Position numbers and translations under genes: made by a program. The notes below the pieces were generated by a model, which saw only the letters and a program-made list of their open reading frames with translations, was not told the DNA's origin and searched no databases. Positions 50,994 through 62,274 of a stretch of 64,000 nucleotides of DNA are shown piece after piece. This stretch comes from Aurelia coerulea. Its lineage: Eukaryota; Cnidaria; Scyphozoa; Semaeostomeae; Ulmaridae. The DNA lies in the NCBI GenBank assembly GCA_039566865.1, contig CM076952.1, positions 10,622,501-10,686,500 of the forward strand. Direction: 5' to 3'. Each line of letters begins with the position of its first letter. Positions within the stretch are counted from its first letter, which is position 1.

Positions 50994-53900
50994 AAGTTTG
51001 TTGAAAGTGTTTTGTTATGGAGGTGAATTTCGTGAAATGATGCAGGGACTGGAGCTTGGTCCTTTTTATCTATTAAAATACACACATATTTCTAAAAAAC
51101 CAAGAATTTGGGCCAGTGCTGAAAGTTTCTTAAAATGATCAGATTTTGCATACTCAAAGTTTCTGAGGAGGAGTATGTTATAGGTTCCATAACAGGCTTC
51201 GTGTTCACTCCTGCACCTTGAGAACATTTCAAATCAAGGATTTTTGACCCCTTTGAGTAATTTATCATCTTCAGAGTCTTCATAGTATTGTTTCAACGTT
51301 ATTACTCTTAAGATGATAAAGGAGCCATTCAATATGAAATAAAAAGATGTCAAGGATTTCCTTTATCAGAATATTATAAGTAGTTTCTTGAGTAAATTTT
51401 CCAGTACATTACTGTTGTTTCTAATATTTTTTGTGATCTGAGCAGAACAGAGTTGCTTATAAGCAGTTTCTTGTGAAAAAATGTGTTGACTTAACTTTAT
51501 GCGATGTTGAATTTTTTCCACTTTTCAGCTTTATTTGATTATCAATCTATCCTACAAACAATTCTAAACAAAGTACAAACAATTAAATACTAAAAATTAA
51601 CTGCATCAAAGGGTTTTACAAAACTACAGACAAGAAACAAAAGGAAAAAATACATTACAATGATTGTATATGATTGAGCATTGATTAAGGATTAGTTTAA
51701 GATTTTCACATGGCTGACAATAAAGATCAACAATGATACTTTAGGCACACATTACATTGAATTCAGTGTATGATATTTCAAAAGCAAGATTATGACAGGG
51801 CACAATGAACAGCTTCGCAACCAGCAAGTGATGGCACCAACTCCAAAATATTTGAAAGGTGTTGGGGAGGGATTCTGACCTAATTTTCCAGCCTACAGGT
51901 AAACCCAACTAATTTTATATCATTTTCTTTGACAATCTTTTCCACATTTTGGAGTCTGTCCCCCCAGCCCCCTCCTGTGGTGCCGCCATTGCAAGTAGCA
52001 ATTTATACTCTTTTGCAAAATGTTTAGAGCTGCTCCTGGGAATACCTAAGAGGCACTTACTAAAGCTCAACTGTTCCCTCATCTTTCCATTTTGTTGCAG
52101 GAGCGGGAAACATATTTTTGTTGTTTTTGATTATCAAATATCAGTTTAAATTAATGTATTATGCAACAGATAAGCACATAGATAGCAATTTTCGATCTAG
52201 GAGCATGACAAAGTATTCAATTTTGATGTTTTTCTTTCATGAAGATGATTCTTCAAGTATCATGTAAGTATGAAATAAGCAATTGAATCTTCCCAATCCA
52301 TGTTCTCAGTATAATGCAGGCCCATTGGAAGTTGGGGCAGGGGGGCTCAAGCCCAAATAATTTTGAAAACAATAGTGCTACGTCACAAGCATTTCATTAA
52401 ATGTATTGTTTTCTCTATTGTTTTCAGAACAATTTGCCCCCCCCCATAAGAAGCTGCTTCCTGCAATGATGGCCAATGAATTCATAACAATTGTGAAACT
52501 TTACAATATAGCTTTGTGCGCAGCAGAGCTGCAAAAGATATTTTCTTTTCTGAGAACCTGGTAATTTTCTTTGAAGTCAAATTATGTTGTGCAAAATACA
52601 GTACTTAATGTCTCTGCTGGCCACAATGTGCTCAAAGGTCCAAAGGATATTCTGACCAAGCAAGTAGCAAAATAACATAAAGAACTCTAGTTCTTTATGT
52701 TATCTTGCTAGTAGACAGTGGCGTGGCCAGGGTAAATGTGGGGAGGCATTGAAACAAGGGGGTCTAGGGCAAAATCTTAAGTCTTGAAGAAAGAAGAAAA
52801 TCTGAAAAAAAAGGAATCAAATTTGGGACCACACCCTTTACTTTAGCTTTGCATCTCCCACTATTATGCTTGCCATTAGCTACTAGGAAAGGAAACTTTG
52901 ACAATTTTGTGACAATTATCCTACAAATCAGAGCATGAGGGAAATTTTTAAAGAAACATTCCCTGATTCCATATTTGCCAGAGTATTTGCCATGTAAGAT
53001 TTAACATTTTTCGGAAATTCTTACCAACCTGTACTCAGCTAATTTCTCTTCGGTTTTAAAGGAATATCAAGGAGCATTTTGGCAAAAGTGGGGGCAAGTG
53101 CCCCCATACCCCCTCCCGTGGCCACGTCAAGAGTTTTAGATCTAAAATTTGTTATGCTTTACATTGATTGTCAGAAATTATGCTTCAAAAGAACACACTC
53201 TTCGTTGAAAATGCACTCTTGCAAAATTTTGAGAACTGCTTTGCCCTTTGGAGCCAGTTCTGTATGCTTCTGTTGGTCAAGCAAAATCAACAAAAAATTA
53301 CACTGAGTTTCCTTTTCTTATGATCAACATTACAATTCTGTAGGAATTAGGAACTTGCTGCATCTAAAATAAATCTGTTTCACCCCACTGGTCAGGCCAC
53401 ACAATGACAAGTTTTTAATATAATTATTAAAATATTGCAAAGTTATCTTCCTCAAGTTACAAATTTTTTCTTTATTTTCATTCCATTGCCCCCAGCAAGA
53501 CAGCCAGTAAATTCATACATGGCTGAATGGGGGTTACCATGACTGCTCTCATTAAAAAGCTTACAAACTTTGGCTTATCTACTGTTGTATACAGTTAAGA
53601 CTCGTACAAATGATGAATGATACTGCTCCCCGATCTCCTAAAAAGCTGATCAATTAGTTGCTCAGGAATATTGAAATATAAAGTAGGATTTTAACCGATC
53701 AGGCAGAATATATGCGACACCAAGTTGTTTATTGATTTTATTTTGCATTATTGAATGATCGATTGAGCCTAGGCCAAGCTAGGCAATCTCATGCCATCAC
53801 GCCTTCTCTTGAAAACCGTCTTTTTACTTTTATTAAAACATAAGAAAGTCATCACGGTTGTTATCTTATAGAATAAAGGCCCAAGCAATAACTAGTAATC

Positions 53901-54185
53901 TTACCACCTCACACAGGATCCTGTTTCAATAATCAGAGACGAAAGTGTCGGCGATGTTCACAACAGCTCTCACATGTTGCTTTTGTTCTCCATTGGAGGG
54001 CTTGAAACCTTCCGAATCAAATCTGGCGCGCTTTCTATCCCAAAATTCACTTCCATCCCCGCCTGTTTTAAAAGTGTGTTCTCGCTCAAGTTCACCCCCC
54101 AACAAGCCTTTCTGTCATTGGCTCGTGAAAACCCAAAGCTAAAAAACCTATGACGTATGGCATGGCAGATCCCATATAAGGTAAA
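50994..54185. other. Interior of the P-like element, no gene recognised
   Basis: The sequence is AT-rich. A segment at 51090-51190 resembles 60495-60600. Short C/G-runs occur at 51955-51970, 52330-52350 and 52435-52447, and imperfect inverted repeats such as GTGGCGTGGCCAGGG (52730) with GTGGCCACGTC (53119) suggest additional small MITEs. No transposase motif is seen. Confidence 0.45.
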
Positions 54186-54512
54186 GCGAAAGTTACGCGC
54201 ATCATCCGAAAGTTGACAATGAGATTGAGGCCTCATTACCATCCCATAACTTTTTCCTCCAGTGGAAGTTTGATGGAGACCACTGCGTAGGACAATAATG
54301 CGCAGGAGAGTTAAGGTGGTCATTTCCAAGGTTATTGGCCTAAAAACCTAAAAACATGCAGCACAATAATGGCAGAGAACCCAAGACGTCAAAACAATAA
54401 AATATGGCTGAGAAAGGCTGCCAAAGTCAAGGAAAGGATGTTTATGGCATTTCGAGGTAGGCAAAGAACCTAATTTATTCCAATCCAAACCAATTGTGTC
54501 CTACCACTCATG

Positions 54513-55766
54513 GAAAAACTAGTAACAAATCAATTGTACCAGTTTATGAATGATAACGGTCACTTTTCATCTGGCCAATCCGGCTTTTTGCGCCTTCATT
54601 CAACAGTAACATGCTTACTTAAAAATACTGATGACTGAATACAATGGAACGGACCTTGGAAAGCTTGTGGGTCTAGTATGCATTGACCTTAAAAAGGCAT
54701 TCGATACCGTAAACCACAATATTCTCTGCAAAAAGCTCAAGCTTTACGGTGTACAACAACGTGAACTTTCTTGGTTTAAATCTTACCTAACCAACAGGAA
54801 ACAATTTTGTAGGGTAAATGGGGTTGATTCCAAAATTGGGGACATAGAAGTTGGTGTTCCACAGGGCTCTTGTCTTGGCCCTCTTCTCTTCTTCGTCTAT
54901 ATCAATGACCTCCCACAAGCTGTCGAAGATTCTACCGTGTCCATGTATGCTGATGACACCAGTTTGTGCTACCAGTCTCACGATTTGACTCGGCTGAATG
55001 AGGCTATTAATAGCGACCTTAGGAAATTGGACACTTTGCTGCAAGGCAACAAGCTTTCCCTGAATGCTGCAAAAGCTCATTCTATGCTTATTTCTACAAA
55101 GCAGAAGCACAAGATCCTCAAAATCAAAATAGAGACTTGGATCTGAAAATTCGCGATATTGAGCTTGAAGTAGTCAAAAAGACAAAATACCTTGGTGTGC
55201 AAATCGACTGCTCCTTGGATTGGAAAGAGCAAATCAAGGCAGTTTCTAGCAAGGTCTCAAGGGCAGTTGGCTTTTTAAGACATGCCGAGTCTTTTCTCCC
55301 GAAAGAAACATTGCAAACTCTCTACACAGGTATTGTCGAGCCTCACTTTCGATACTGCTGTTCTGTCTGGGGCTGCGCCGGTTTAACTGAAATTAATCAG
55401 TTGCAAAAACTTCAAAACCGTGCTGCAAGGATAATAACGAATAGCAACTTCGATGCCCCAGACATACCTCTTATTGAAGGGCTGGGGTGGAAGACCGTTG
55501 ACCAGCTGGTGACTGGTGAATCTAAGACAATGGTCTTCAAGTCCCTGAATGAGCTTGCTCCACAATACCTGTGTGATCTCTTCACCAGAACTTCGCTCTG
55601 CTCGTCATATAGCCTTCGCAATACGGGGACCGACCTGAAGTTGCCGATGAAAAGGTCAGCAAATGGCCAGAGATGTTTCTCTTACAGAGGTGCACAACTA
55701 TGGAATAGCCTTTCGGCCGAGTCAAAGCAGGCAACCTCTCTGTATAGTTTTAAGAAAACTATTTAG
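54513..55766 (+). pseudogene. LINE RT C-terminal half
   Basis: The frame resumes after the P-like element: MNDNGHFSSGQSGF, then after a shift near 54625 VCIDLKKAFDTVNHNILC, GVPQGSCLGPLLFFVYINDL and the catalytic SMYADDTSLCY (near 54945). A second shift near 55125 precedes KYLGVQIDCSLDWKEQI, HFRYCCSVWGC and QLQKLQNRAARI, up to the stop at 55764-55766. Two shifts and one insertion make it inactive. Confidence 0.88.
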
Positions 55767-56211
55767 AAACAGGCACTTTTCTTTCTTTTGTTTTTATTGT
55801 AATTTTGACCATTATTGTACATAGATTAAAAATATTGTAAATAAGGTTTTATAGTTTTATTTAATTAATAGCTTTTATTTTGTACCGTTGTACCTTAGAT
55901 TGTAATTAATGTTTTTATCGGAGGGCCCCTTGAAAATCAACTTGTTGAAGGGCCACCCTCCTTAAAAGAATTAAAAATGAAAAAAATGAAATGAAAATAA
56001 AACAAAATTAACTCAACTTCTTTCAACTTTTCAAACGTGTTTTTATCGCGCGGCAAGGGGGTCAAAAATGTTTCGTCGTACCTTCTTGTCGTCGTGTAAT
56101 GCGACCACGAAACCCGGGCTTCGTCACTTGACACATTTAACACCACGAAACCCGGGTTTCATCGTCGCAAAATGCAACGGTGAAATCTGGGTTTCGTGGT
56201 CGCAGTCAGAT

Positions 56212-56345
56212 CTCGACGACGAAATCCCATTTCGTGGCACAACCTCCTTTTCGAATCTCGACGACGAAATCCCATTTCGCGGCACAACCTCCTTTTCGAA
56301 TCTCGACGACGAAATCCCATTTTGCGGCACAACCTCGTTTTTTAT
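56212..56345. repeat. 45-base tandem repeats in the left TIR
   Basis: Three units of about 45 bases (TCTCGACGACGAAATCCCAT then TTCGCGGCACAACCTCCTTT) occur head to tail. The mirrored set lies at 60815-60965 in the right TIR. The unit is 15 codons long, so frames stay open by periodicity rather than coding. Confidence 0.82.
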
Positions 56346-57636
56346 TCACGACGACGAAATCAGGTTTTGTGGCACATCTTCATATGGCTATTCCACGACA
56401 AAATTAATTTGACTTCAAGGAATTTCTATCTATAAATTTTTACGAAACTGAATTATTTTCTATGTTTCTTTGCTTATTCTCTTGTTATAAAATAGCTAAA
56501 GTTGCCCTAGCAAAACTTTATAGTGAGCCAAACTGTCTGGAAACATGCATGTTCAATTATTGTTTGTGCAAAGCGGAAGCAATCTGTGTCCTTGCTTTTC
56601 TTTACAAACTTTACAATATTTATAATTGCCAACCTGATTATTTATGTGCAGACAGCTATGAATTTAAATTAAAGGCCCCCATTAGCCATGTTTGAAGAAT
56701 GAGATCATGCACGTAGCTTGCCTCAAAATGATATAATATTCATTTGCAATTGCAACTGTTTAATGCACGATTTAGTTTATATTGAAATAGCAGTAGCCCA
56801 ATAAAAAGCCCACTTGATGAAGCAGACCAGATTTCTTGATATGCATCAGAACTATTACATTAGATGTAGCGAAACCAGAGATGTAGGAACTGGGGGCACT
56901 GGGGGAACGTGCTCTCCCAGATTTTGCAACAAACCAAAAAGTGCCCTTTTTGTTTCAGGATATGCCCCTTTTGAAAACCGATGCGGACAGAAAGTCGTTT
57001 AATTTTGTTATTATTTACTACGTGATTTAGTTATGTTTATTTCTCATTTTGTTTCAATTTGAAGGAAATCGGATATCTATCAGCATTCACACTATTTTCT
57101 TCCATATATCACATTTCTACCGTCAAAAAATCTGGTGTATATTAAAGTGCCCTTCTTACGAAAAAGTGCCACTGAAATGCCGTGCCTCTCCAAGTTTAAG
57201 ATGCTTCCTACTGCTCTGAGTGAAACTAAAGGATAGCCGACGATATTGACAATGTGTTTACTTTATCCAGACAAGAATTGCCACTACAACAGTGCCACAC
57301 TTGTTTCTTGATACTATTTCATTGGTTTGTAGGTTCCCTTGCTAACAGTTATTGATATTGAAGATTTCAAACAGTAAGGACAGTGTGCCAGGTCAAGGAG
57401 GTCAAATTTTGAAGATTGCTTTGTAATGAGTTGGCAGCAAGCAGTAATTAGTCTTAATGAGGAAATGTGAATTGGCAACTACGCCAAAATTTATTGTTGG
57501 CCCAAATATATCGGAATTGTTTTGATTGTATACATTAACAATGCCTATAAATATCTCAAATGCTTCGCTGATTGTTTCGATTGTGTGCAAAAATAATGCT
57601 TATTGTTACAACATTCCTGATTCCTTGGTACCTATG

Positions 57637-57652
57637 TAGGTAGGTAGGTAGG
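57637..57652. repeat. Short GTAG microsatellite
   Basis: Four units of GTAG lie just left of the palindrome. Confidence 0.8.
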
Positions 57653-57712
57653 TGTATTCCTTCCGGTTGGAGCAAAAGCCCCTCCATAATGTTTTCATTC
57701 TTCAAACATAAT

Positions 57713-59783
57713 AAAAGAAAGGTTATCTTGAAAACATGGAATGTGGAATAATGGAATGGAATACTGGAATGACATGGAATACTGGAATGCCATAGAATAC
57801 TAATTGATAATCCATGGAATGCTAATTGATATTCCATCGAATATCAATTAGCATTCCATGGAATACTTAAATAGGTATATATCCCAGACATCTTTTCTTT
57901 TCTTGATTGTTATGTCTTATCAAGCAATTATTCTCAATTAACTTTGTCGGAGTGGCAGCAATTATTCCTTTTGTCAAGGAGATACCACCATTGTAAAGAC
58001 CAAGTTCATGTTATGAAATATTTGTCGATGATCAGATAACTTTAGTATCTCAACTTAAACCAATAAATCCGTGACAGTACTTTCGACTCACTTGATGCGA
58101 AAGGTAGAAATTCTTCAGATCCTTTTATAGAAATTTCTAAGGATCATACAATAAAGCTCTTTATCTGCCAATCAATTGCGTAATGTCTTTTCATCAGACC
58201 TGCATACCTTCATCGATTAATCTTCTATGAATGGGAACTTTAGAACCAATGCATGTGGCAAGATATGGACGGGGAAAATTGCTGCGAAAAGCATCTGCTT
58301 CTTATAGAAGCCTCCGTCAAACTATGCTTCAAATAAAGCATTTTATTTCAAATGTAATTTACCTCAACTATGCAACTTTAAAACTTGTTTGTTCTTAAAA
58401 CTTGGTTCATAACGGCAAAGGATTCTAGGATTAAAAGGATCGCAGATTTTTGAAATATATTTCCTGGTAGGGTGCCCTCCACCGAGTACCCCCCCCCTCC
58501 CTGTTGTTGCAAGTTGGGTAGGATGATGATTAATCTGTTGACCTGTTCCACGCGCAGTGAGATCATGAGCAATAGGAAACATACAGATTGGGTCATTTGG
58601 AATGGCCTAAGTAAGCTGCTCTCACTCTGTGTTTATTCAGTTTGCAGCGTAGTATATTCAGTTTGCAATGAACATTAAATGACAACTTACTTGTCTTCTT
58701 CTTTGTCATTTCCTAATATCACAATTACTGTAATCTCCAAGCCAAATACAGACAGCACCGAAGCAAGCTTTCTCCCTTTCCGCAATTTTTCAAAACCGTC
58801 GTACGAGTGTCGTCGCTTCGCTCCTCCGCAAGTAACCTTTCAAAAAACTGTTTCCTATTGCTCATGGTCTGAGAGGAAACACCCCCTTCGCAGAAATATT
58901 GGAACAACTAGGTTTGGGTGAGAGGAATCAGCATGGCAAACTTGGAATTTTTATACAATTTTTACAATATTTGAAAAAGATATCTAGCTAAGATTTTAGC
59001 ACATAAGTAGCGAATTCGCTTTTGATATACCATGCCATCGCATAGAAATCTGTTACTGCACTGAAAGAACGCCAACTGAACTGCGTTCATGTGAAAATCT
59101 GCGTATGGGAAATTTATGGGGAACTAATATCTTGCCACATGCATTGGGTCTAAAGTTCCCATTCATAGAAGATTAATCGATGAAGGTATGCAGGTCTGAT
59201 GAAAAGACATTACGCAATTGATTGGCAGATAAAGAGCTTTATTGTATGATCCTTAGAAATTTCTATAAAAGGATCTGAAGAATTTCTACCTTTCGCATCA
59301 AGTGAGTCGAAAGTACTGTCACAGATTTATTGGTTTAAGTTGAGATACTAAAGTTATCTGATCATCGACAAATATTTCATAACATGAACTTGGTCTTTAC
59401 AATGGTGATAACTCCTTGACAAAAGGAATAATTGCTGCCACTCCGACAAAGTTAATTGAGAATAATTGCTTGATAAGACATAACAATCAAGAAAAGAAAA
59501 GATGTCTAGGATATAAACCTATTTAAGTATTCCATGGAATGCTAATTGATATTCCATGGAATGCTAATTGATATTCCATGGAATATCAATTAGCATTCCA
59601 TGGAATATTCCATGGAATGCTAATTTATATTTCATGGAATATCAATTAGCATTCCATGGAATATCAATTAGCATTCCATGGAATATCAATTAGTATTCTA
59701 TGGCATTCCAGTATTCCAGTATTCCATGTCATTCCAGTATTCCATTCCAGTATTCCACATTCCATGTTTTCAAGATAGCCTAA
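57713..59783. repeat. 2.1 kb palindrome with GGAAT-type satellite ends
   Basis: The left arm (57713-58290) and right arm (59130-59783) are inverted copies. The outer parts consist of CATGGAATACTGGAATG-like repeats and a 22-base unit ATTCCATGGAATGCTAATTG-AT, itself palindromic (clustered at 59525-59700, fewer units at 57797-57865). The loop (58291-59129) holds no recognisable gene. It sits within the 56044-61130 element. Confidence 0.8.
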
Positions 59784-59943
59784 AAGAAATAATGTGCAAG
59801 CAAGCCATTGTTTAGTTTATATCCGTTCATTTTGAGACAACAATATGAATATGCATTTGTTTCAATTTCATTTGATAAATTCAATTTCATTTGATCTTTA
59901 CTTGCGAATACATTAAGCACCAGGATTTGCCTGTGTGAAAATT

Positions 59944-60057
59944 CTGGAATGTGTGTATGTATGTATCATTTCCCACGTCAATTACAAATATTTACAAGTT
60001 TTATAAAGACATATGTCATCTTCCTCTTTCTGTATATTTTGGAAAAATTCTCTTTGG
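59944..60057 (-). mobile_element. Short 3' fragment of the LINE family seen at 19410-20015
   Basis: The sequence repeats the TATGTATG-type end and the final coding segment (FFQNIQKEEDD) of the LINE at 19410-20015. Only about 110 bases remain. Confidence 0.75.
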
Positions 60058-61130
60058 AAACCAGTTACCTTTTTGGGTTCCTGAAATAATGGATTACTTT
60101 TTTGGGTCTCAAATATGGGAAAATGTAAAAAAAATCTGGAAAAACATAATTTACAAACAAAATTAAACTCCAGTAACATTACTAAAATTAAAATACTTAA
60201 ATATCCCAATGGATTACGAGAAATCTAATCATTCATGTCACTTCATAACCTTTGAGTAAGCTGGGTCAGCAAAATTGTTTTTGTGGGTCTATTTTTATGC
60301 TAGAAATCACTTTTTTGATCGATGTTTTGTAACCCAGCTTGAGCACCCCTATCCTAAATATACCTGAGTACCCCCCCCCTCCCCTGGGATTGGAAAGACC
60401 TCAAAATGCTTTGTTTTGCTGGTTTTTCACGTCAAATATGACCTGTCCTGGAAGAAGTAAGTCCTGGAAGTTTAACATCAACGTAATTTTTTCGTAGGAC
60501 ACTAAGAATTTGAGCTGGTGCTGAAAGATTCGTAGAATTATCAGATGTTTAGTGCTCAGAGTTCCTTACGAGTTTCATAAAATGTTCCATAGCAAAGCAA
60601 TCTTTCTGTTCAGTACCTATGCCCTAGTGGAAGTTTCAAAACAAAAAACAATTACGTTTTGTAAAATTTAGGACCGACCATAGATATAAATTCCTTGAAG
60701 TCAAATCCTTGCATTTTGTCGCAGAACAACTCTGAACTGTAGCCAGATGAAGAGGTGCCACAAAACCTGATTTCGTCGTCGTGAATCAAAAATTAGGTTG
60801 TGCCGCAAAATGGGACTTCCTCGTCGAGATTTGAAAACGAGGTCGTGCCGCGAAATGGGATTTCGTCGTCGAGATTCGAAACGAGGTCGTGCCGCGAAAT
60901 GGAATTTCGTCGTCGAGATTCGAAAAGGAGGTTGCGCCGCGAAATCGGATTTCGTTGTCGAGATCTGGCTGCGACCACTAAACCCAGATTTCACCGTTGC
61001 ATTTTGCGACGGTGAAACCCGGGTTTCGTGGTGGTATATGTGTCAAGTGACGAAGCCCGGGTTTCGTGGTCGCATTACACGACGACAAGAAGGTATGATG
61101 AAACATTGTTGACCCCCTTGCCGCGCGATA

Positions 61131-61308
61131 TGTTTTGATCCAAACCATTTATAGACGCTCCAGTATCCACAATTAGTGCAATTGATTGTGCTCCAATCTT
61201 TATCTTGATACAAGGACATCCTTTCTTTCGATCGGGGGACTTTATCCGAATTGTATGCATGTATTCATCAGCACTGGATTCATTGTCAGTGATGTCATGA
61301 TGCTGCAA
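61131..61308 (-). pseudogene. Gypsy aspartic protease, split by the long-TIR element
   Basis: The minus strand reads KIKIGAQSIALIVDTGASIN, containing the active-site DTG, and stops at the insertion point within LDQN. The protease continues in the same sense at about 56037-55990 (TFEKLKEVELI) and, beyond the LINE, at 47690. The enzyme would process Gag-Pol. Confidence 0.85.
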
Positions 61309-61316
61309 AGGCTTTA

Positions 61317-61600
61317 CTACGTTTCTGTTGTTTTATGCTTGCTTGCAAGAGGTCTTATTCTGTCATTGGCCTTTGATTGTGCTTCGACTGCGACATGACA
61401 GACACTTGCGAAATGATCATCTTTATTGCACTTTCGACAAACCTTTCCTTTTGCCGGACAGCTATGCTCATGCAGCCATGCTTCTCCGCAATTATAGCTT
61501 GTTGCAAGAGTTTCCTCTGTGTTAGACTCGATATCTTTCGCTTGATATGAGCTCATTTCGTCTCGACGACCATCTAGTTACATGTCTTTCAACTTGTAAT
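61317..61600 (-). CDS. Gypsy Gag zinc-knuckle region
   Basis: The frame (61556-61317) contains two CCHC-like knuckles: the first is degenerate (CGEAWLHEHSC) and the second is complete (CRKCNKDDHFASVC). It is followed by basic residues (KANDRIRPLASKHK). It lies between the capsid part and the protease. The N-terminal link to the capsid frame is shifted. Confidence 0.8.
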
Positions 61601-62065
61601 CTGGATCCCTGAGAGCACGTCTTCGTATTTTAGAAGAAGAACCGCTAGTCAGAATCTGTTGCTAGATTTCAAAATCAGAATTTGCAAATTCACAATTGGA
61701 AGAGAGGTTTCGTAATCTGGTATGAAATTTATCCTGTGTCTCTCCCTCCTCCTGACGGGTTTGGCGAAATTTGTATACCTCATATCGTTGATTTTTCTGA
61801 GGCTCGAAGTAAGCGGTAAGTTTGTCCCTTGCTGTGTCGTATTCAGCATCAGTTCCAACATCGTCAAGTTGATGAACAATTTCTCGAACGCGAGAGCCTG
61901 CTTGGTATAAAAGTAATGCCCTCTTCCGTGTAGCATCGCGTATTCCACTTGCAATGAGAAATGTATCGAAGTCTCTCTCAACCAGAGACACCAGCATGCT
62001 GATAAACTCGATCCAACCTCGCCATCAGGGTTGAATTCTGGTAACGGTTTGAGGTTTAAGGCCAT
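61601..62065 (-). pseudogene. Gypsy Gag capsid region
   Basis: Two overlapping frames carry the protein: the start MALNLKPLPEFNPDGEVG (62065) and, after a shift near 62000, LVERDFDTFLIASGIRDATR, RALLLYQAGSRVREIVHQLD and FRQTRQEEGETQDKFHTRLR. The latter is a typical retrotransposon Gag capsid helix pattern. The start lies 23 bases from the right LTR. Confidence 0.82.
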
Positions 62066-62088
62066 GCTGTATTTTGACTCGTCGCCAA

Positions 62089-62269
62089 TGTCATAACCTG
62101 CGCTTTCAGGTTAATATACAGAAAGAAACTACCATGTTTTCCAACATAACAGAACCAACCTTGAATCATACAACGAATGAATAATAATATGTACAAAAAA
62201 TACGCATTATATTTAGAGTCTTCACTCCATAGGGAGTCCATCTTGTAAGCTTTTTACAAGGATATGACA
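62089..62269 (-). repeat. Gypsy 5' LTR
   Basis: The 181-base copy has perfect TGTCATA...TATGACA ends. A primer-binding site starting TGGCGACGAG lies just inside (minus strand, 62087 downward). It matches the left LTR at 43539-43716 with few differences. Confidence 0.93.
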
Positions 62270-62274
62270 ATAGC

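Larger units (their letters stand above)
48607..54512. mobile_element. 5.9 kb long-TIR element, tentatively P superfamily
   Basis: The inverted ends start CATGAGTGGTAGGACACAAT and match for about 326 bases (48607-48932 and 54186-54512). A seven-base duplication GAAAAAC (48600-48606 and 54513-54519) flanks them inside a LINE. P elements have CATGA-type ends and 7-8 base duplications, so P is the best guess; no P transposase was recognised in the interior. The interior holds a hairpin (49691-49836), a hAT-like MITE (50307-50669), an unassigned frame (50670-50993) and AT-rich sequence. Confidence 0.75.
47715..55985 (+). mobile_element. CR1/L2-like LINE inserted in Gypsy and itself interrupted
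   Basis: The plus-strand LINE is 5'-truncated (it starts after the endonuclease) and ends with the family 3' stem (55921-55962) and an AAATGA-type tail. It split the Gypsy protease-RT region. It was later split by the 5.9 kb element at 48607-54512, with a seven-base duplication. The left Gypsy junction contains a short TTGGTTTTG triplication (47697-47721). Confidence 0.88.
56044..61130. mobile_element. 5.1 kb element with long TIRs and six-base target duplication
   Basis: The inverted ends start TATCGCGCGGCAAGGGGG and extend over roughly 400 bases (56044-56450 and 60655-61130). TGTTTT is duplicated at 56038-56043 and 61131-61136 in the Gypsy protease region, whose reading frame continues on both sides. 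Each end contains three to four copies of a 45-base repeat around ACGACGAAATCCCATTTCG. No transposase, polymerase or integrase frame is recognised in the interior. Six-base duplications are known for Polintons and Dada elements, but the TAT start fits neither well, so the superfamily is open. Confidence 0.75.
43539..62269 (-). mobile_element. Ty3/Gypsy LTR retrotransposon, expanded by nested insertions
   Basis: Two short LTRs (43539-43716 and 62089-62269) in the same orientation are flanked by a five-base duplication ATAGC (43534-43538 and 62270-62274), proving they belong to one insertion. On the minus strand the order is LTR, gag, zinc knuckles, protease, RT, RNase H, integrase, LTR. A primer-binding site starting TGGCGACGAG follows the right LTR (62078-62087), and a polypurine tract AAAAAGGGGAAG precedes the left LTR (43720-43731). 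Insertions at 45666-46654, 47715-55985 and 56044-61130 account for most of its length. The native element would be about 4.4 kb. Confidence 0.92.

Noticed and set aside
52727..53130. hAT MITE with GTGGCGTGGCCAGGG ends
   Set aside because: The ends are only partly complementary and no eight-base duplication was found, so it is mentioned only within the interior description.
56068..56412. Repeat protein with 15-residue units
   Set aside because: All three frames are kept open by the 45-base repeat in a transposon TIR; the mirrored TIR gives equivalent frames.
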